A stretch of DNA of 64,000 nucleotides from the NCBI GenBank assembly GCA_945874895.1, contig CAMCIC010000002.1, forward strand, positions 1-64,000, given 5' to 3'. Positions 8,193-17,929 of this stretch are shown here, piece by piece. The stretch's first letter is position 1, and each line of letters opens with the position of its first letter. A program made the position numbers and the translations under genes. Origin of the DNA: Akkermansia muciniphila (GTDB taxonomy: Bacteria; Verrucomicrobiota; Verrucomicrobiia; Verrucomicrobiales; Akkermansiaceae). The notes under the pieces were generated by a model. It saw nothing but the letters and a program-made list of their open reading frames with translations. It did no database searches and had not been told where the DNA came from.

Positions 8193-9629
8193 TCATGACA
8201 AGGGCAAGCAGAGCGTCGCTCTGGCGCCGCCATTCGGGCGATTCACCAGCGTAATGGCACCACGATGCAAATCGGCCGCTTCGCGCACCAAATTTAGCCC
8301 CAAGCCCGTGCCCTTGCGACCACTGTGATGATGCCGCAGCGAATAAAAACGCTCGAAAATTTTCTCTCGGGCATAGTCTGGAACACCGGGACCTTGGTCA
8401 TCTATGCGAAGAAAAACCTCATCCTTTTCGACCTCGATTGTCACTGTCACCGTGGAATCTGGTGGCGAAAATTCCATTGCGTTTTCCAGTAGATTCGACA
8501 CTGCCGCACGCAGGATAAAGCGATCGCCCTTGACCGTGGGCCGAGACTCTGGTGCCTGCAGCTCCATTTCCACTCTGGCATTTTCTGCGGTAGGTCGAGC
8601 CTCTTCCAGCGCAGCTTCCACGATCGCCACGAAATCAACAATTTCTGTAACATCCAAATGGGAACGGCTTTCCACCCCGGCAAGTTCCAGCAATCGTGAT
8701 ATCAACCGCTCGGCGCGCTGGCTCTCGGCACGGATGTTTTCCAAAAACCGCCTGCGTTGCTCCTCGGGCATTTCCTCATCCAACAATTCCGCTGCACCGC
8801 GGATCGCTGCCAATGGGCTCTTCATCTCATGGGTGAGTGTCTGAGTGAAATGTTCCACATATCGGCGTCCTTCCAAAGCCTCCCGCATTGTCTCAAGGGC
8901 GTGGTAGAGAGCATTCACCTCGCGTCCAGCACCCAAGAGGGGCTTGGGCGGGCGCTGACCTTTTTCCACGGCTTTCGCATATTTCGTTAGAATGCCGATG
9001 GGTTGATACACCCACCAGAACACTGCCGCGATTAATAACAAGATGCCTGTGCCAATGATCACGATCGCTTGAATCATCACTGCACGGCGCTCGGCAATCA
9101 TGGGTAGCGCATCGGCCTGTTTTTTGAACACGGTCACCACACCTCGGGGCGCATGACGTGGCCCGAGAGGCGCCGCGACATACATGATCGATGTCGTTGA
9201 ATCCTCCTCGGTTTCTCGAGAACTGCGAGCACCGTATTGCCCGCTCAATGTCAATCGCACATCGCGCTTGCTCATGTAGTCCTGTCCCTCACGCTTGCCA
9301 TCTTCACTATCAAAAATGACCACGCCAGCCGTATCGGTGACATAGAGGTTCATGCCGACCTGTTGTTTCTGCAGCGTGAAAATCTGTGCCTGAAATTCAT
9401 GATCGCGGGCACGTTGGAACATGTCCCGCAACTGCTTTTTATCCAAAGCGCCTTCGTTCATTTCCTGAGAAACCATTTCGGAAAAGACGTGTGCTGCATC
9501 AACCATCACTTCCTCAGTGGCTTGGAGAATTTGCGGTTCCACATCATCGAGCAAAGACCTCGTCAATCGATAAAATCCCAGCGCCATCACGAATGTGATC
9601 AGCAGTAAGGTGATGCGTGTCAGCCTCAT
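8193..9629 (-). CDS. creC: sensor histidine kinase, CreC-like
   Basis: The 478-residue membrane kinase has an N-terminal TM (about 6-22), a periplasmic CreC-type sensor domain, a second TM (about 185-206), a HAMP-like linker and a HisKA domain with phospho-acceptor His267 in Thr-His-Glu-Met-Lys-Ser-Pro. A HATPase domain carries the N box (Asn-Leu-Leu-Glu-Asn-Ala), Asp-Asp-Gln-Gly-Pro-Gly-Val and a final Gly-Thr-Gly-Leu-Gly-Leu motif. The N-terminal run from the first TM to the Ala-Thr-Glu-Glu stretch matches CreC, which senses growth conditions in enterobacteria; the signal here is unknown. It starts 16 bp after creB, so the two are co-transcribed. No creD gene follows. Confidence 0.85.
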   Translation of the reverse strand: MRLTRITLLLITFVMALGFYRLTRSLLDDVEPQILQATEEVMVDAAHVFSEMVSQEMNEGALDKKQLRDMFQRARDHEFQAQIFTLQKQQVGMNLYVTDTAGVVIFDSEDGKREGQDYMSKRDVRLTLSGQYGARSSRETEEDSTTSIMYVAAPLGPRHAPRGVVTVFKKQADALPMIAERRAVMIQAIVIIGTGILLLIAAVFWWVYQPIGILTKYAKAVEKGQRPPKPLLGAGREVNALYHALETMREALEGRRYVEHFTQTLTHEMKSPLAAIRGAAELLDEEMPEEQRRRFLENIRAESQRAERLISRLLELAGVESRSHLDVTEIVDFVAIVEAALEEARPTAENARVEMELQAPESRPTVKGDRFILRAAVSNLLENAMEFSPPDSTVTVTIEVEKDEVFLRIDDQGPGVPDYAREKIFERFYSLRHHHSGRKGTGLGLNLVREAADLHRGAITLVNRPNGGARATLCLPLS

Positions 9630-9645
9630 GATAAAAAAACATCGA

Positions 9646-10341
9646 TCATTCCATTACCAACACGTAGCCCAGACCGCGACGCGTTTGAATCAAATCCTCT
9701 GCCCCAGCACGAGCCTGTCGCATTTTCGCCCGAACGGACTTGATATGAGCATCGACTGTGCGATCGGTGACAGCACCTGGGTCATACCAAGCTTTTTCCA
9801 ACAACTGGTCGCGCGTGAAGACTCGACCTGCATTTTCCAATAAAACCAGCAAAAGTTTGTATTCATGCGCGGTCAGATCGAGGCAAATCCCATGGCAATG
9901 GATGCGCATCGCCACCGCATCATGGAAAAGAACTTCGACCGACCTCTCTGTCGTCATGCGAACTGGCGAGCTCTCCCCTGCCCCACCCCTGCGCAAAATG
10001 GCCCTCACACGGGCGGTGATTTCACGAGGAGAAAAGGGCTTGGTCACATAATCGTCGCCACCAATCTCAAGACCAAGGATGCGGTCGATTTCGGCATCGC
10101 GCGCCGTCAGAAACAACACGGGCACGGCGGAAGTCTCACGCAGCCTCCGACACAAATCAAAGCCCGTCATGTCTGGCAAACCTACGTCAAGAATCACAAA
10201 ATCGAATTCCTCGTCCACCAGCATGGCCAGTGCGTCGCCACCTGTCATGACATGACTCACCTCAAATCGATCGGTTTGCAGAGCATAGACCAGAGCATCG
10301 GCAATCGCCGGTTCATCTTCCACCACCAAGACACGCGTCAT
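9646..10341 (-). CDS. creB: OmpR-family response regulator, CreB-like
   Basis: The 231-residue regulator has a receiver domain with the acidic pair near residues 9-11, the phospho-acceptor Asp52, a Thr in Leu-Thr-Ala-Arg, and Lys in Thr-Lys-Pro-Phe. It is followed by a winged-helix DNA-binding domain of the OmpR/PhoB type (from about residue 130, ending in Arg-Arg-Gly-Leu-Gly-Tyr). Length and pairing with a CreC-like kinase favour CreB. I start at 10341 because Met-Thr-Arg-Val-Leu-Val-Val-Glu-Asp-Glu is a standard receiver start; the frame extends 21 codons further upstream. The 177-bp divergent region upstream is shared with the E2 gene. Confidence 0.88.
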   Translation of the reverse strand: MTRVLVVEDEPAIADALVYALQTDRFEVSHVMTGGDALAMLVDEEFDFVILDVGLPDMTGFDLCRRLRETSAVPVLFLTARDAEIDRILGLEIGGDDYVTKPFSPREITARVRAILRRGGAGESSPVRMTTERSVEVLFHDAVAMRIHCHGICLDLTAHEYKLLLVLLENAGRVFTRDQLLEKAWYDPGAVTDRTVDAHIKSVRAKMRQARAGAEDLIQTRRGLGYVLVME

Positions 10342-10518
10342 GCCACGATTCTGGCAGATTTTGTCGTTGATTCCAAGCCCGAATGGACCGATGAACGAAA
10401 TCACCGCAACATGTGATGCCTCACCTTTTTCGACTCACGATTATTGCACAGAAAAAACTGGCAAATCGTAAGTCCCTGCCCTAGAGTCCGCCCGTTCCCA
10501 ACAGATTTTTCAACTACC

Positions 10519-11823
10519 ATGGCTGTTAACATTGAAATGCCCAAGCTTTCGGACACGATGACCGAAGGAACCCTTCTCAAATGGCACAAAAACGTCGGTG
10601 ATCGAGTGGAAATCGGCGACATCATTGCCGAGGTTGAGACCGACAAGGCCACGATGGAAATGGAAGCCTTCGACGATGGTGTGTTGACATCCATCTTCGT
10701 TCCTGCGGGTGGCAAAGCCGCCATCGGTACCATTCTCGGTGTGTTGGATGGCAACGACGCAGCACCTGCCGCTGCGCCTACCTCAACAGCTGCACCCGCC
10801 ATTACAGCACCAACCGCCGTAGCCACTCCCGCCGCTAGCCCTACTCCTGTGACCGCGCCATCTGCCTCGGGAGAACGCATCAAATCCTCTCCACTGGCAC
10901 GTAAGGTCGCCGCTTCCCTGCAGGTGAATCTGGCCACGGTCACAGGCACAGGCCCGGGCGGACGCATCATTCGCAAAGACGTGGAAGCCGCTTCGAGTCA
11001 GCCCGCATCCGCACCCGCCGCGAGCCCCTTGGCTGCCGCTGCCTCCGCACTCGCCGCTGCCTCCAAGGCTCGTGCTGCAACTCCCGCCGCACCTGCGCCG
11101 GCGCCCGTGGCCATCGCTCCGGTGGCGAAAGCCGAAGATCAGATCATCGAGCTTTCCTCCCTGCGCAAGATCATCGCCAATCGTCTTCTGACTTCCAAGC
11201 AGACCATTCCTCACTTCTATCTCCATGTCGAGGCTGATGCCGCTCCGCTGATGAGCTTACGCAAGCAAATCAATGATCAGGCCGCCAACACCACGGGCAA
11301 CAAGTATTCGGTCAATGACTTTATCATGAAGGCACTGATCAACGCCACCATGGCCGTTCCTGCGATCAACGCCTCCTTCGGCGGCGACCACATCGTGCGC
11401 TTCGGTTCTGTTGGTCTGTCCGTAGCCATCGCTATCGAAGACGGCCTCGTTACTCCAGTCGTGAAGAACGCTGAAACCAAATCCCTGCTGCAAATCTCGC
11501 GCGAGGTGAAGGACTTCGCCGTTCGTGCCAAGGACCGCAAGTTGCGCCCCGATGAATTCGATGGCGGTACGATCACGATCTCCAACCTCGGCGCCTGGGG
11601 CATCGAGTCCTTCGACGCCATCGTCAATCCTCCCCAAGCCGCGATTCTCTCCGTCGGCGCCGTGATCGAGAAGCCCGTTGTGAAAAACGGACAGATCGTC
11701 GTCGGCCAACGCGTCAACCTCGGACTCTCCTGCGATCATCGAGTGGTCGATGGTGCCGTGGCAGCTGCCTTCCTCAGTGAGATCAAAAAACTCATCGAAA
11801 GCCCGGCGTTGATGCTGGTCTAA
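10519..11823 (+). CDS. pdhC: dihydrolipoamide acetyltransferase (E2), pyruvate dehydrogenase type
   Basis: The 434-residue E2 enzyme transfers the acetyl group from lipoamide to CoA in a 2-oxoacid dehydrogenase complex. Domains are a lipoyl domain (1-78, lipoyl-lysine Lys43 in Thr-Asp-Lys-Ala), an Ala/Pro-rich swinging linker, an E1/E3-binding domain (about 118-155, Ser-Pro-Leu-Ala-Arg-Lys start), a second Ala/Pro linker (about 160-205) and the catalytic domain with the Asp-His-Arg-Val-Val-Asp-Gly active-site motif near the C-terminus. The Met-Pro-Lys-Leu-Ser-Asp-Thr-Met opening favours the pyruvate type. The start at 10519 removes a non-homologous upstream extension. E1 and E3 genes are not adjacent. 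Confidence 0.92.
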   Translation: MAVNIEMPKLSDTMTEGTLLKWHKNVGDRVEIGDIIAEVETDKATMEMEAFDDGVLTSIFVPAGGKAAIGTILGVLDGNDAAPAAAPTSTAAPAITAPTAVATPAASPTPVTAPSASGERIKSSPLARKVAASLQVNLATVTGTGPGGRIIRKDVEAASSQPASAPAASPLAAAASALAAASKARAATPAAPAPAPVAIAPVAKAEDQIIELSSLRKIIANRLLTSKQTIPHFYLHVEADAAPLMSLRKQINDQAANTTGNKYSVNDFIMKALINATMAVPAINASFGGDHIVRFGSVGLSVAIAIEDGLVTPVVKNAETKSLLQISREVKDFAVRAKDRKLRPDEFDGGTITISNLGAWGIESFDAIVNPPQAAILSVGAVIEKPVVKNGQIVVGQRVNLGLSCDHRVVDGAVAAAFLSEIKKLIESPALMLV

Positions 11824-11850
11824 CAGAATTGGCATAGCAGGCCACTTTGC

Positions 11851-11885
11851 AAAAACACCCACGGAGCTTCTCCGTGGGTGTTTTT
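11851..11885. terminator. strong bidirectional terminator between pdhC and smc
   Basis: A perfect 16-bp inverted repeat (AAAAACACCCACGGAG and its complement) with a 3-nt loop carries five T residues at its 3' end on both strands. It sits between two convergent genes. Confidence 0.92.
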
Positions 11886-11942
11886 GATTTTCGTGAGGCT
11901 ACGTCCTTGGCCGAGCTGAGACACAAGGACACCCGGGCATTG

Positions 11943-14900
11943 TTACGCATCGAGTCGCAGGGCTGCCTTTTGGGCGGCGGTCTTGGCTTCCTGTTTGCCT
12001 TGGCCATCCGCTTGCGTGAGGCGCATGCCTACAGGTTTGGATACCCCAAACTCTTCCATGGTCACACCATACATCACATCCGCGCGCGCCATGGTGCGCT
12101 TGCTGTGCGTGACGATGATGAACTGGCTGTTGTCGATGAAACGGTCCAGCACACGGACGAAACGGTTGATGTTCGACTCATCCAGCGGCGCGTCCAACTC
12201 GTCGAGCACGCAGAAGGGACTGGGCTTGATCATGTAGATCGAGAACAACAAGGCCACCGCGGTCATAGAGCGCTCGCCACCGGAGAGCAAGGTGATGGAC
12301 TGGAGTTTCTTCCCGGGAGGCTTAGCGATCACTTCGATACCACTTTCCAAGGGATCGTTTTCATCAACGAGGAGAAGATCCGCTTTGCCTGTTTCACCAA
12401 ACAACTCCTTGAACATCTCTTTGAAATTCTCCCGCACTTGCGCGAAGGTTTCGCTGAAACGGCGCTGAGTTTCCTCGTTGATGCGCTCGATGATGCTCAG
12501 CAATTCCGTCTTAGCATTGACAAGGTCATCGTGCTCGGAGCGCATGAAGTTGAAGCGTTCTTCCAATTCCTCGTATTCTTCGATGGCATCGAGGTTGACT
12601 GGCCCCATGGAATCCAAGCGACGCTTGAGATCAACGACGATGCTCTCGACAAATTCCCAATCTGGTTCGCCTTCCATTTCACCGGGCAGGACTTGGTTCG
12701 TTGGATGAATCGCACGCGCGCTTTGCGCTTCGTTGTAGACCACCACTTCGGGCTCTTCCTCGCCTTCCTCACTCTCGGCGACGACGCGGCGTCCTCCTTC
12801 CTTTTGCAGCGCTTTTTGTTGAGCGATGCATTGCAGCAAGGCATGGGCATCGGTCTCAAATGCAGCGAGTTCCACTTGGTGGCGCTCCTGGACCGTTTGC
12901 ACAAGGCTTTCGAGGCGAAGTTCGATTTTCGTGGCGGACACTTCCTCACGACCACGCTGCTCAGCAAAACGCGCGTGTTGACGACGAATTTCCGAGAGCT
13001 GGCCCTCGGCTTCATCGATGCGCTGCATGATGGCCTCGCGTCCGGAACTGCGGGTATTCAACTCGGTTTGCAAGTCCTCGGCTTCGGCGGAATGAGTCTC
13101 GATTTCTTCAGCAAGACGAGCATTTTCCGCGATGGCGGCCTCGATGCGTTGGGTAAATTGCTCGATCTCCGCTTCGCGGCGCAGCGACAACTCACGCAGC
13201 TCCATCAAGCGCAGCTCCATCGGCTTCTGTTGCTCCTCCGCAGCTTGTTTCGCACGGCGATCCACCGCCAGAGAGGTTCTCATTTCGTTCAACAGGCCTG
13301 CCAGTTCGGCCTCATCGCGCAGGGAGGAATCCAACTCCATTTGCAAGCGTCGTTGGTCAGCATCGAGCGCTTCCAGTCGCACCCGTGCGGAGTGTAGTTC
13401 CTCTTCCAAGCCGGCACGGCTATCAGCGGCGATTTGCTCTCGTTTCTCCAACTCCCCGCGCTCCCAAATGACATTCTGCAATTTCGTCTCAAAGGATTCC
13501 ACCTCTCGTTTGGCAAGCGAAAGCTGACCCTGCAGCGTAGAGATTTCCACCTTCTGGCGTTGCAATCGGTCGCGAGCCACTTCCACCGCCTCGCGCTGCT
13601 TGTCCAGAGTGGCTTCCAACTCTAACAACTTCATGCGGCAAGCCTCGTCTTCTTGGGCGAGACGATCGACCTCGATGGTTAGATCGCGCACCTCGTTCTG
13701 ACGCTCCAACAAGGAATCTGCACCGTCACCGGATACCCCACCGCTGATGGTTCCCTCAGCACGCAGAATCTCACCCTTCAGTGTGGCAAAAGTCGCATCG
13801 GGGATGCTCTTGCGCAGACGCATGGCAACCGTGAGATCCGGTACGATCATCACTTTTTCTAACAATTTTTCAACCAGAGCGGTCACTCGGGGATCGACCT
13901 TCACGCGATCAAGCGCCCAGGCAATTCCGCCTTCCGGCACAGCTTCCATTTGCGTTCCCAAAGACGTGCCTACAAAAGATTGCGGGATGATCGCAGCCTT
14001 GCCGAGCTTTTGTTCGGTGAGACGATCGATGACTGCAGCGGCCATGGTTTCATCCTGCACCAGCACGGCCTGCACGTGGGAGCCGAGAGCGGCTTCGATC
14101 GCGCGCGCGCAAGTGGAATCGGCATCGAGGAAAGAGGCCAAAACCCCATGGATGCCGGCGGAAAATTGCTCCGGAGCACCCAGCCCCCCAAGGACTTGAC
14201 GCGTGCCTTTTTCAAAGCCTTCACCGCTTTTCACAAGCTGGCTCACCACTTCCAAACGAGAGGAACGCTGGGCATAGAGCTTGTGCGTCTCGGCCGACTG
14301 GATGCGGGTGGAATCGAGGTCGCCACGAATGTGCTGGAAACCGCGCTCGGCACTTTGGAATTCCTCCTCCAACGCCTGCTGTGCGCCCGTGTGCTGATCG
14401 AGTTCCTCGACCACACGGGATTCCTCACTGCGCAACTCCTCGAGCGTGAGACGCAGTCGCTGCTCCTCATCGGACAACTGCCGCGCGCGGTCGCGATTCC
14501 CCTCCATCTGGGCGATGGAGCTCTCGATCTTGGCTTGCGACGAAGCAATGATGGTCTGCGTTTTGTTGGCTTCCGCACGGCTTTCGCGTAGGCTCGCTTC
14601 GACACCCTCGCGACGAGATTTTGCCGCCATCGTGCGCTCCTCGTGCTCCTGCACTTCCATTTCACGATCGATGATGCGTTTCGTCAACGACTCCAGCTCG
14701 GCGTGGCAGTTTTGGAAAGCGAATTCCTGCTGTGTGAGCTTTTGGCGGGTGTCCTCTACGTCTTCGAGGTTCTGGCGGATGCGACCTTCCAGTTCCGATT
14801 TGCGTTCGGCATTGAAAGCCACACGCCCTTGCGCCGAAGTGAGTTGGTTGCGGTGCTCGTTCAAACGCTGGCGCAACTCGGCGAGCTCTGACTCGAAACC

Positions 14901-15731
14901 ACGCGCAATCGCACGGGCCTCAGCCACCAGTTCTTCCTTACCTGGAATTTGCGCCTCGATCTCCGTTTCCCTTACATCAAGTGAATGGATCGATGTTTTC
15001 AATTCTCCCAACTCGGCGGAAAGTTCGAGGAATTTCTTGTGACTGAGATGCGTGTCGAGAATTTTGACATCGATGGCCAGTGCCTGATAACGACGAGCCT
15101 TGGCGACCTGGCGACGCAGTGAATTCATGCGGCGCTCCTGCTCCGCTAACACATCACTGACGCGCAACAAGTTCGCCTCGGTGTATTCGAGCTTGCGCAA
15201 GGCTTCCTTTTTCTCACGCTTGTATTTCGTGATGCCAGCGGCTTCCTCGAATACCGCACGGCGTTCCTCGGGCTTGGAGGAAAGAATCTGATCGATCTGC
15301 CCCTGCGCCATGATCGAGTAGGCCGTGCGACCGATGCCCGTATCCATGAACAAATCGTGGATGTCCTTGAGTCGGCAAAGAGTGTTATTGATCCGATACT
15401 CGGACTTGCCATCGCGGAAGACACGACGAGTGATCGAAACCTCGTTGTAATCGACCTTCAACGATTTCTCGCAATCGGCCATGGTGAGAGTCACCTCCGC
15501 CATGCCCTGGGCCTTGCGTTTTTCCGTGCCGTTGAAAATGACGTCTGCCATCTCACCGCCGCGCAGAGCCTTCGCGGAGGTTTCACCAAGCACCCAACGG
15601 ATGGCATCCACCACGTTCGACTTGCCGCAGCCATTCGGCCCTACGATCCCCGTAACACCCGTGGCGAATTCGAAGATGGTTTTATCGGCAAAGGACTTGA
15701 AGCCGTGAATTTCGAGAGATTTGAGATACAT
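11943..15731 (-). CDS. smc: chromosome segregation ATPase SMC
   Basis: The 1262-residue protein is the core of the bacterial condensin-like complex, which loops and compacts the chromosome with ScpA and ScpB. An N-terminal ATPase half has Walker A Gly-Pro-Asn-Gly-Cys-Gly-Lys-Ser at 31-38. Two long coiled-coil arms flank a hinge of about 500-650. The C-terminal half has the ABC signature Leu-Ser-Gly-Gly-Glu and the Walker B stretch ending in Leu-Asp-Glu-Leu-Asp-Ala-Pro-Leu-Asp. Length is close to the usual 1150-1250. The ATG at 15731 gives the standard Met-Tyr-Leu-Lys start; an upstream in-frame ATG adds 20 atypical residues. scpA and scpB are not in the window. Confidence 0.95.
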   Translation of the reverse strand: MYLKSLEIHGFKSFADKTIFEFATGVTGIVGPNGCGKSNVVDAIRWVLGETSAKALRGGEMADVIFNGTEKRKAQGMAEVTLTMADCEKSLKVDYNEVSITRRVFRDGKSEYRINNTLCRLKDIHDLFMDTGIGRTAYSIMAQGQIDQILSSKPEERRAVFEEAAGITKYKREKKEALRKLEYTEANLLRVSDVLAEQERRMNSLRRQVAKARRYQALAIDVKILDTHLSHKKFLELSAELGELKTSIHSLDVRETEIEAQIPGKEELVAEARAIARGFESELAELRQRLNEHRNQLTSAQGRVAFNAERKSELEGRIRQNLEDVEDTRQKLTQQEFAFQNCHAELESLTKRIIDREMEVQEHEERTMAAKSRREGVEASLRESRAEANKTQTIIASSQAKIESSIAQMEGNRDRARQLSDEEQRLRLTLEELRSEESRVVEELDQHTGAQQALEEEFQSAERGFQHIRGDLDSTRIQSAETHKLYAQRSSRLEVVSQLVKSGEGFEKGTRQVLGGLGAPEQFSAGIHGVLASFLDADSTCARAIEAALGSHVQAVLVQDETMAAAVIDRLTEQKLGKAAIIPQSFVGTSLGTQMEAVPEGGIAWALDRVKVDPRVTALVEKLLEKVMIVPDLTVAMRLRKSIPDATFATLKGEILRAEGTISGGVSGDGADSLLERQNEVRDLTIEVDRLAQEDEACRMKLLELEATLDKQREAVEVARDRLQRQKVEISTLQGQLSLAKREVESFETKLQNVIWERGELEKREQIAADSRAGLEEELHSARVRLEALDADQRRLQMELDSSLRDEAELAGLLNEMRTSLAVDRRAKQAAEEQQKPMELRLMELRELSLRREAEIEQFTQRIEAAIAENARLAEEIETHSAEAEDLQTELNTRSSGREAIMQRIDEAEGQLSEIRRQHARFAEQRGREEVSATKIELRLESLVQTVQERHQVELAAFETDAHALLQCIAQQKALQKEGGRRVVAESEEGEEEPEVVVYNEAQSARAIHPTNQVLPGEMEGEPDWEFVESIVVDLKRRLDSMGPVNLDAIEEYEELEERFNFMRSEHDDLVNAKTELLSIIERINEETQRRFSETFAQVRENFKEMFKELFGETGKADLLLVDENDPLESGIEVIAKPPGKKLQSITLLSGGERSMTAVALLFSIYMIKPSPFCVLDELDAPLDESNINRFVRVLDRFIDNSQFIIVTHSKRTMARADVMYGVTMEEFGVSKPVGMRLTQADGQGKQEAKTAAQKAALRLDA

Positions 15732-15854
15732 AGGTTGAAACGGGGAAAATTCATGGAGCTCTGTATGGCTCGCGAGGGAAATCTTATCCAAGCCCCCAGA
15801 AATGGCAACTCACCAACATGAAACAATACTACATATACCACAAAAAACAATCGC

Positions 15855-15881
15855 TTCACACAACATACTGTGTTTTGTGAA
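15855..15881. promoter_or_regulatory. dyad in the AT-rich smc upstream region
   Basis: TTCACA (15855-15860) and TGTGAA (15876-15881) form perfect 6-bp arms separated by 15 bp. The dyad is about 125 bp upstream of the smc start in the most AT-rich stretch of the window. It could be an operator, but no matching regulator is known here. Confidence 0.25.
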
Positions 15882-15972
15882 AATTAAGGGAAGTGAAGCA
15901 AAATGCAATGTGAAACCGAATCGCGGGCGCAGTTCTCCTATGGAATGAAAGCGCCCTCCAAAACTCAACGCC

Positions 15973-17898
15973 TCACAGTGGCAGCTCGTAGCCACGGCCG
16001 GACATGCCCTCGAACCAGCGAATGTAGGCGGCGTTCACGGTGGCATAGCCGCCAGGTGTGGGGTAGTCACCGGTGAAATACCAATCGCCGCAGGGGCCTT
16101 TGATCGAGGCGTGGAGATTCTCGATGGTCTGGAAAATGATTTCCACATCACCGTTCCAGTTCATGTCCTCGGGATAGACCATGCGACTGATCTCGGCAGA
16201 AATTTCTTCCTGAGTGAAGTCTTCATAAACTCGCTTCACAGCATTTTTCACCTCGGCAGCGGGCTTTTTCAGCTCGGCGCGGCAAGCCGCTGCGACTTCA
16301 TCAAGCAAGAATTGTCGTCCGGCGCGCCGGTGCAATGCCACCGCGGCCTGGAAAGCGATGAACTTGCCCATCTCCGACATATCGATGCCGTAGCAATCAG
16401 GATAGCGGATCTGCGGTGCGGTGGAGCAGACGACGATCTTTTTCGGATTCGTTCGGGCGAGGATTTTGAGGATCGACTTTTTCAACGTGGTGCCGCGGAC
16501 GATGGAGTCATCGATGACGACCAGATTGTCGTTCTCCTTCACCACGCCATAGGTGATGTCATAGACGTGAGAAACAAGTTGCTCGCGGCCTTTCTCTTGG
16601 GTGATGAATGTGCGCATCTTGATGTCCTTGTGCGCGATTTTTTCGCCGCAGGGCCAATTTTTCAAGATGAGGGAATCGACTTTATCGGGAGTCAAACTCC
16701 CATCGGCAAGACCGGCGAGAATTTCCGAACGTACTTGCTGGCGCCGATACATGCGCAAGCCATCCATCATGCCGTAGTAAGCGGTCTCGGCAGTGTTCGG
16801 CACAAACGAAAAAACGGTGTTGTCGAAGGAGTGCTGAATGCTGCGAACAATCTGATCCACCAGAGCCGCGCCCATGGCCTTGCGTTCGCGGTAGATGGCA
16901 GGATCGTTGCCACGAGAGAAATAGATTTTTTCAAACGAGCATGGAGCCGTTTGTTCCACAGAGGCGAACTTGCTCTCGCGCATGGTGCCATCGGCCTTGA
17001 TGACGATCAGTGATCCAGGCTCAAGGACCTTGACCTCGGCCGCGCTCGCTTCAAACACCGTCATCAGGGGCACCCGCTCGGAGGCGAAAGCGATGACCTC
17101 ATCGTTGAGCAGCATGTGGCAGGGACGAATGCCATGAGGATCACGCATCACGAACATATCGCCATTGCCGACCACACCGACGATGGCGTATCCCCCATCC
17201 CAAGCTTGAGCGCTGATTTGCACGATGTTTTCCACATCGAGCAATTCGGAAATTTTCTCAGGCATCTCGCGGCCTTCGAAGCCCTCGTCGCGCAGCCGAC
17301 GATACAAATCTGTGTGAGCTTCATCGAGGTGGAAACCGATTTCCTCCAGCACTGTCTGCGTATCGGTACCAAACACCGGATGTTGACCTCGCTCGATCAA
17401 CTTGCGGTTCAGGTCACCGGTGTTGGTCATGTTGAAATTCCCCATCACCATGAGCGTTCGTGTCGGCCAATTGCTGCGGCGCAGATAAGGATGGCAAGAA
17501 CCGGAGTCAAATTCACCCGAGGTGCCGTAGCGAAGGTGACCGATGAGAATTTCCCCGCCGAAATCAAAATGTTCTTTGACGCTGGCTGGATTTTGAGGGT
17601 CGATTTTTTCTTTTCGTGCGAGTTTGTTGAACCATTTTACCTCGGAGCGAAACAGGCTGGCCAGTGAATCTTTTTCGGCATCACGACGGCGGAAAATGTA
17701 GGGTGAACCGAGCGGCATGTCCAACTTCGCGCAACCGATGCCTACACCATCGTGGCCACGGTTGTGTTGCTTTTCCATGAGCAGGAAAAGCTTCTGGAAT
17801 CCCCAGAGACAAGTGCCGTAGCGATCGTAGTAGTAGGCTAAGGGCTTACGGAGTCGCACCGCAGCGATTCCGCATTCATGTTTCAAAAAATCACTCAT
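15973..17898 (-). CDS. purF: amidophosphoribosyltransferase, large form
   Basis: The 641-residue enzyme commits PRPP to purine synthesis by adding an amino group from glutamine. The class II glutaminase domain begins at Cys9 (His-Glu-Cys-Gly-Ile), so an 8-residue propeptide must be removed. The PRPP-binding motif Val-Ile-Asp-Asp-Ser-Ile-Val-Arg-Gly-Thr-Thr lies in the phosphoribosyltransferase domain. It is about 140 residues longer than enterobacterial PurF and matches the larger Bacteroidetes-type proteins, with extra inserts and a C-terminal extension. The start at 17898 follows that family; the frame extends upstream. It lies 31 bp downstream of purM on the same strand. Confidence 0.9.
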   Translation of the reverse strand: MSDFLKHECGIAAVRLRKPLAYYYDRYGTCLWGFQKLFLLMEKQHNRGHDGVGIGCAKLDMPLGSPYIFRRRDAEKDSLASLFRSEVKWFNKLARKEKIDPQNPASVKEHFDFGGEILIGHLRYGTSGEFDSGSCHPYLRRSNWPTRTLMVMGNFNMTNTGDLNRKLIERGQHPVFGTDTQTVLEEIGFHLDEAHTDLYRRLRDEGFEGREMPEKISELLDVENIVQISAQAWDGGYAIVGVVGNGDMFVMRDPHGIRPCHMLLNDEVIAFASERVPLMTVFEASAAEVKVLEPGSLIVIKADGTMRESKFASVEQTAPCSFEKIYFSRGNDPAIYRERKAMGAALVDQIVRSIQHSFDNTVFSFVPNTAETAYYGMMDGLRMYRRQQVRSEILAGLADGSLTPDKVDSLILKNWPCGEKIAHKDIKMRTFITQEKGREQLVSHVYDITYGVVKENDNLVVIDDSIVRGTTLKKSILKILARTNPKKIVVCSTAPQIRYPDCYGIDMSEMGKFIAFQAAVALHRRAGRQFLLDEVAAACRAELKKPAAEVKNAVKRVYEDFTQEEISAEISRMVYPEDMNWNGDVEIIFQTIENLHASIKGPCGDWYFTGDYPTPGGYATVNAAYIRWFEGMSGRGYELPL

Positions 17899-17929
17899 GG
17901 AATCTTGGGTTTGGGCTGCTTGCCGGCGT

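Noticed and set aside
11847-13397. 516-codon + strand frame opposite smc
   Set aside because: Antisense to the SMC C-terminal ATPase and coiled coil; Leu/His/Phe-rich as expected of complemented coiled-coil codons.
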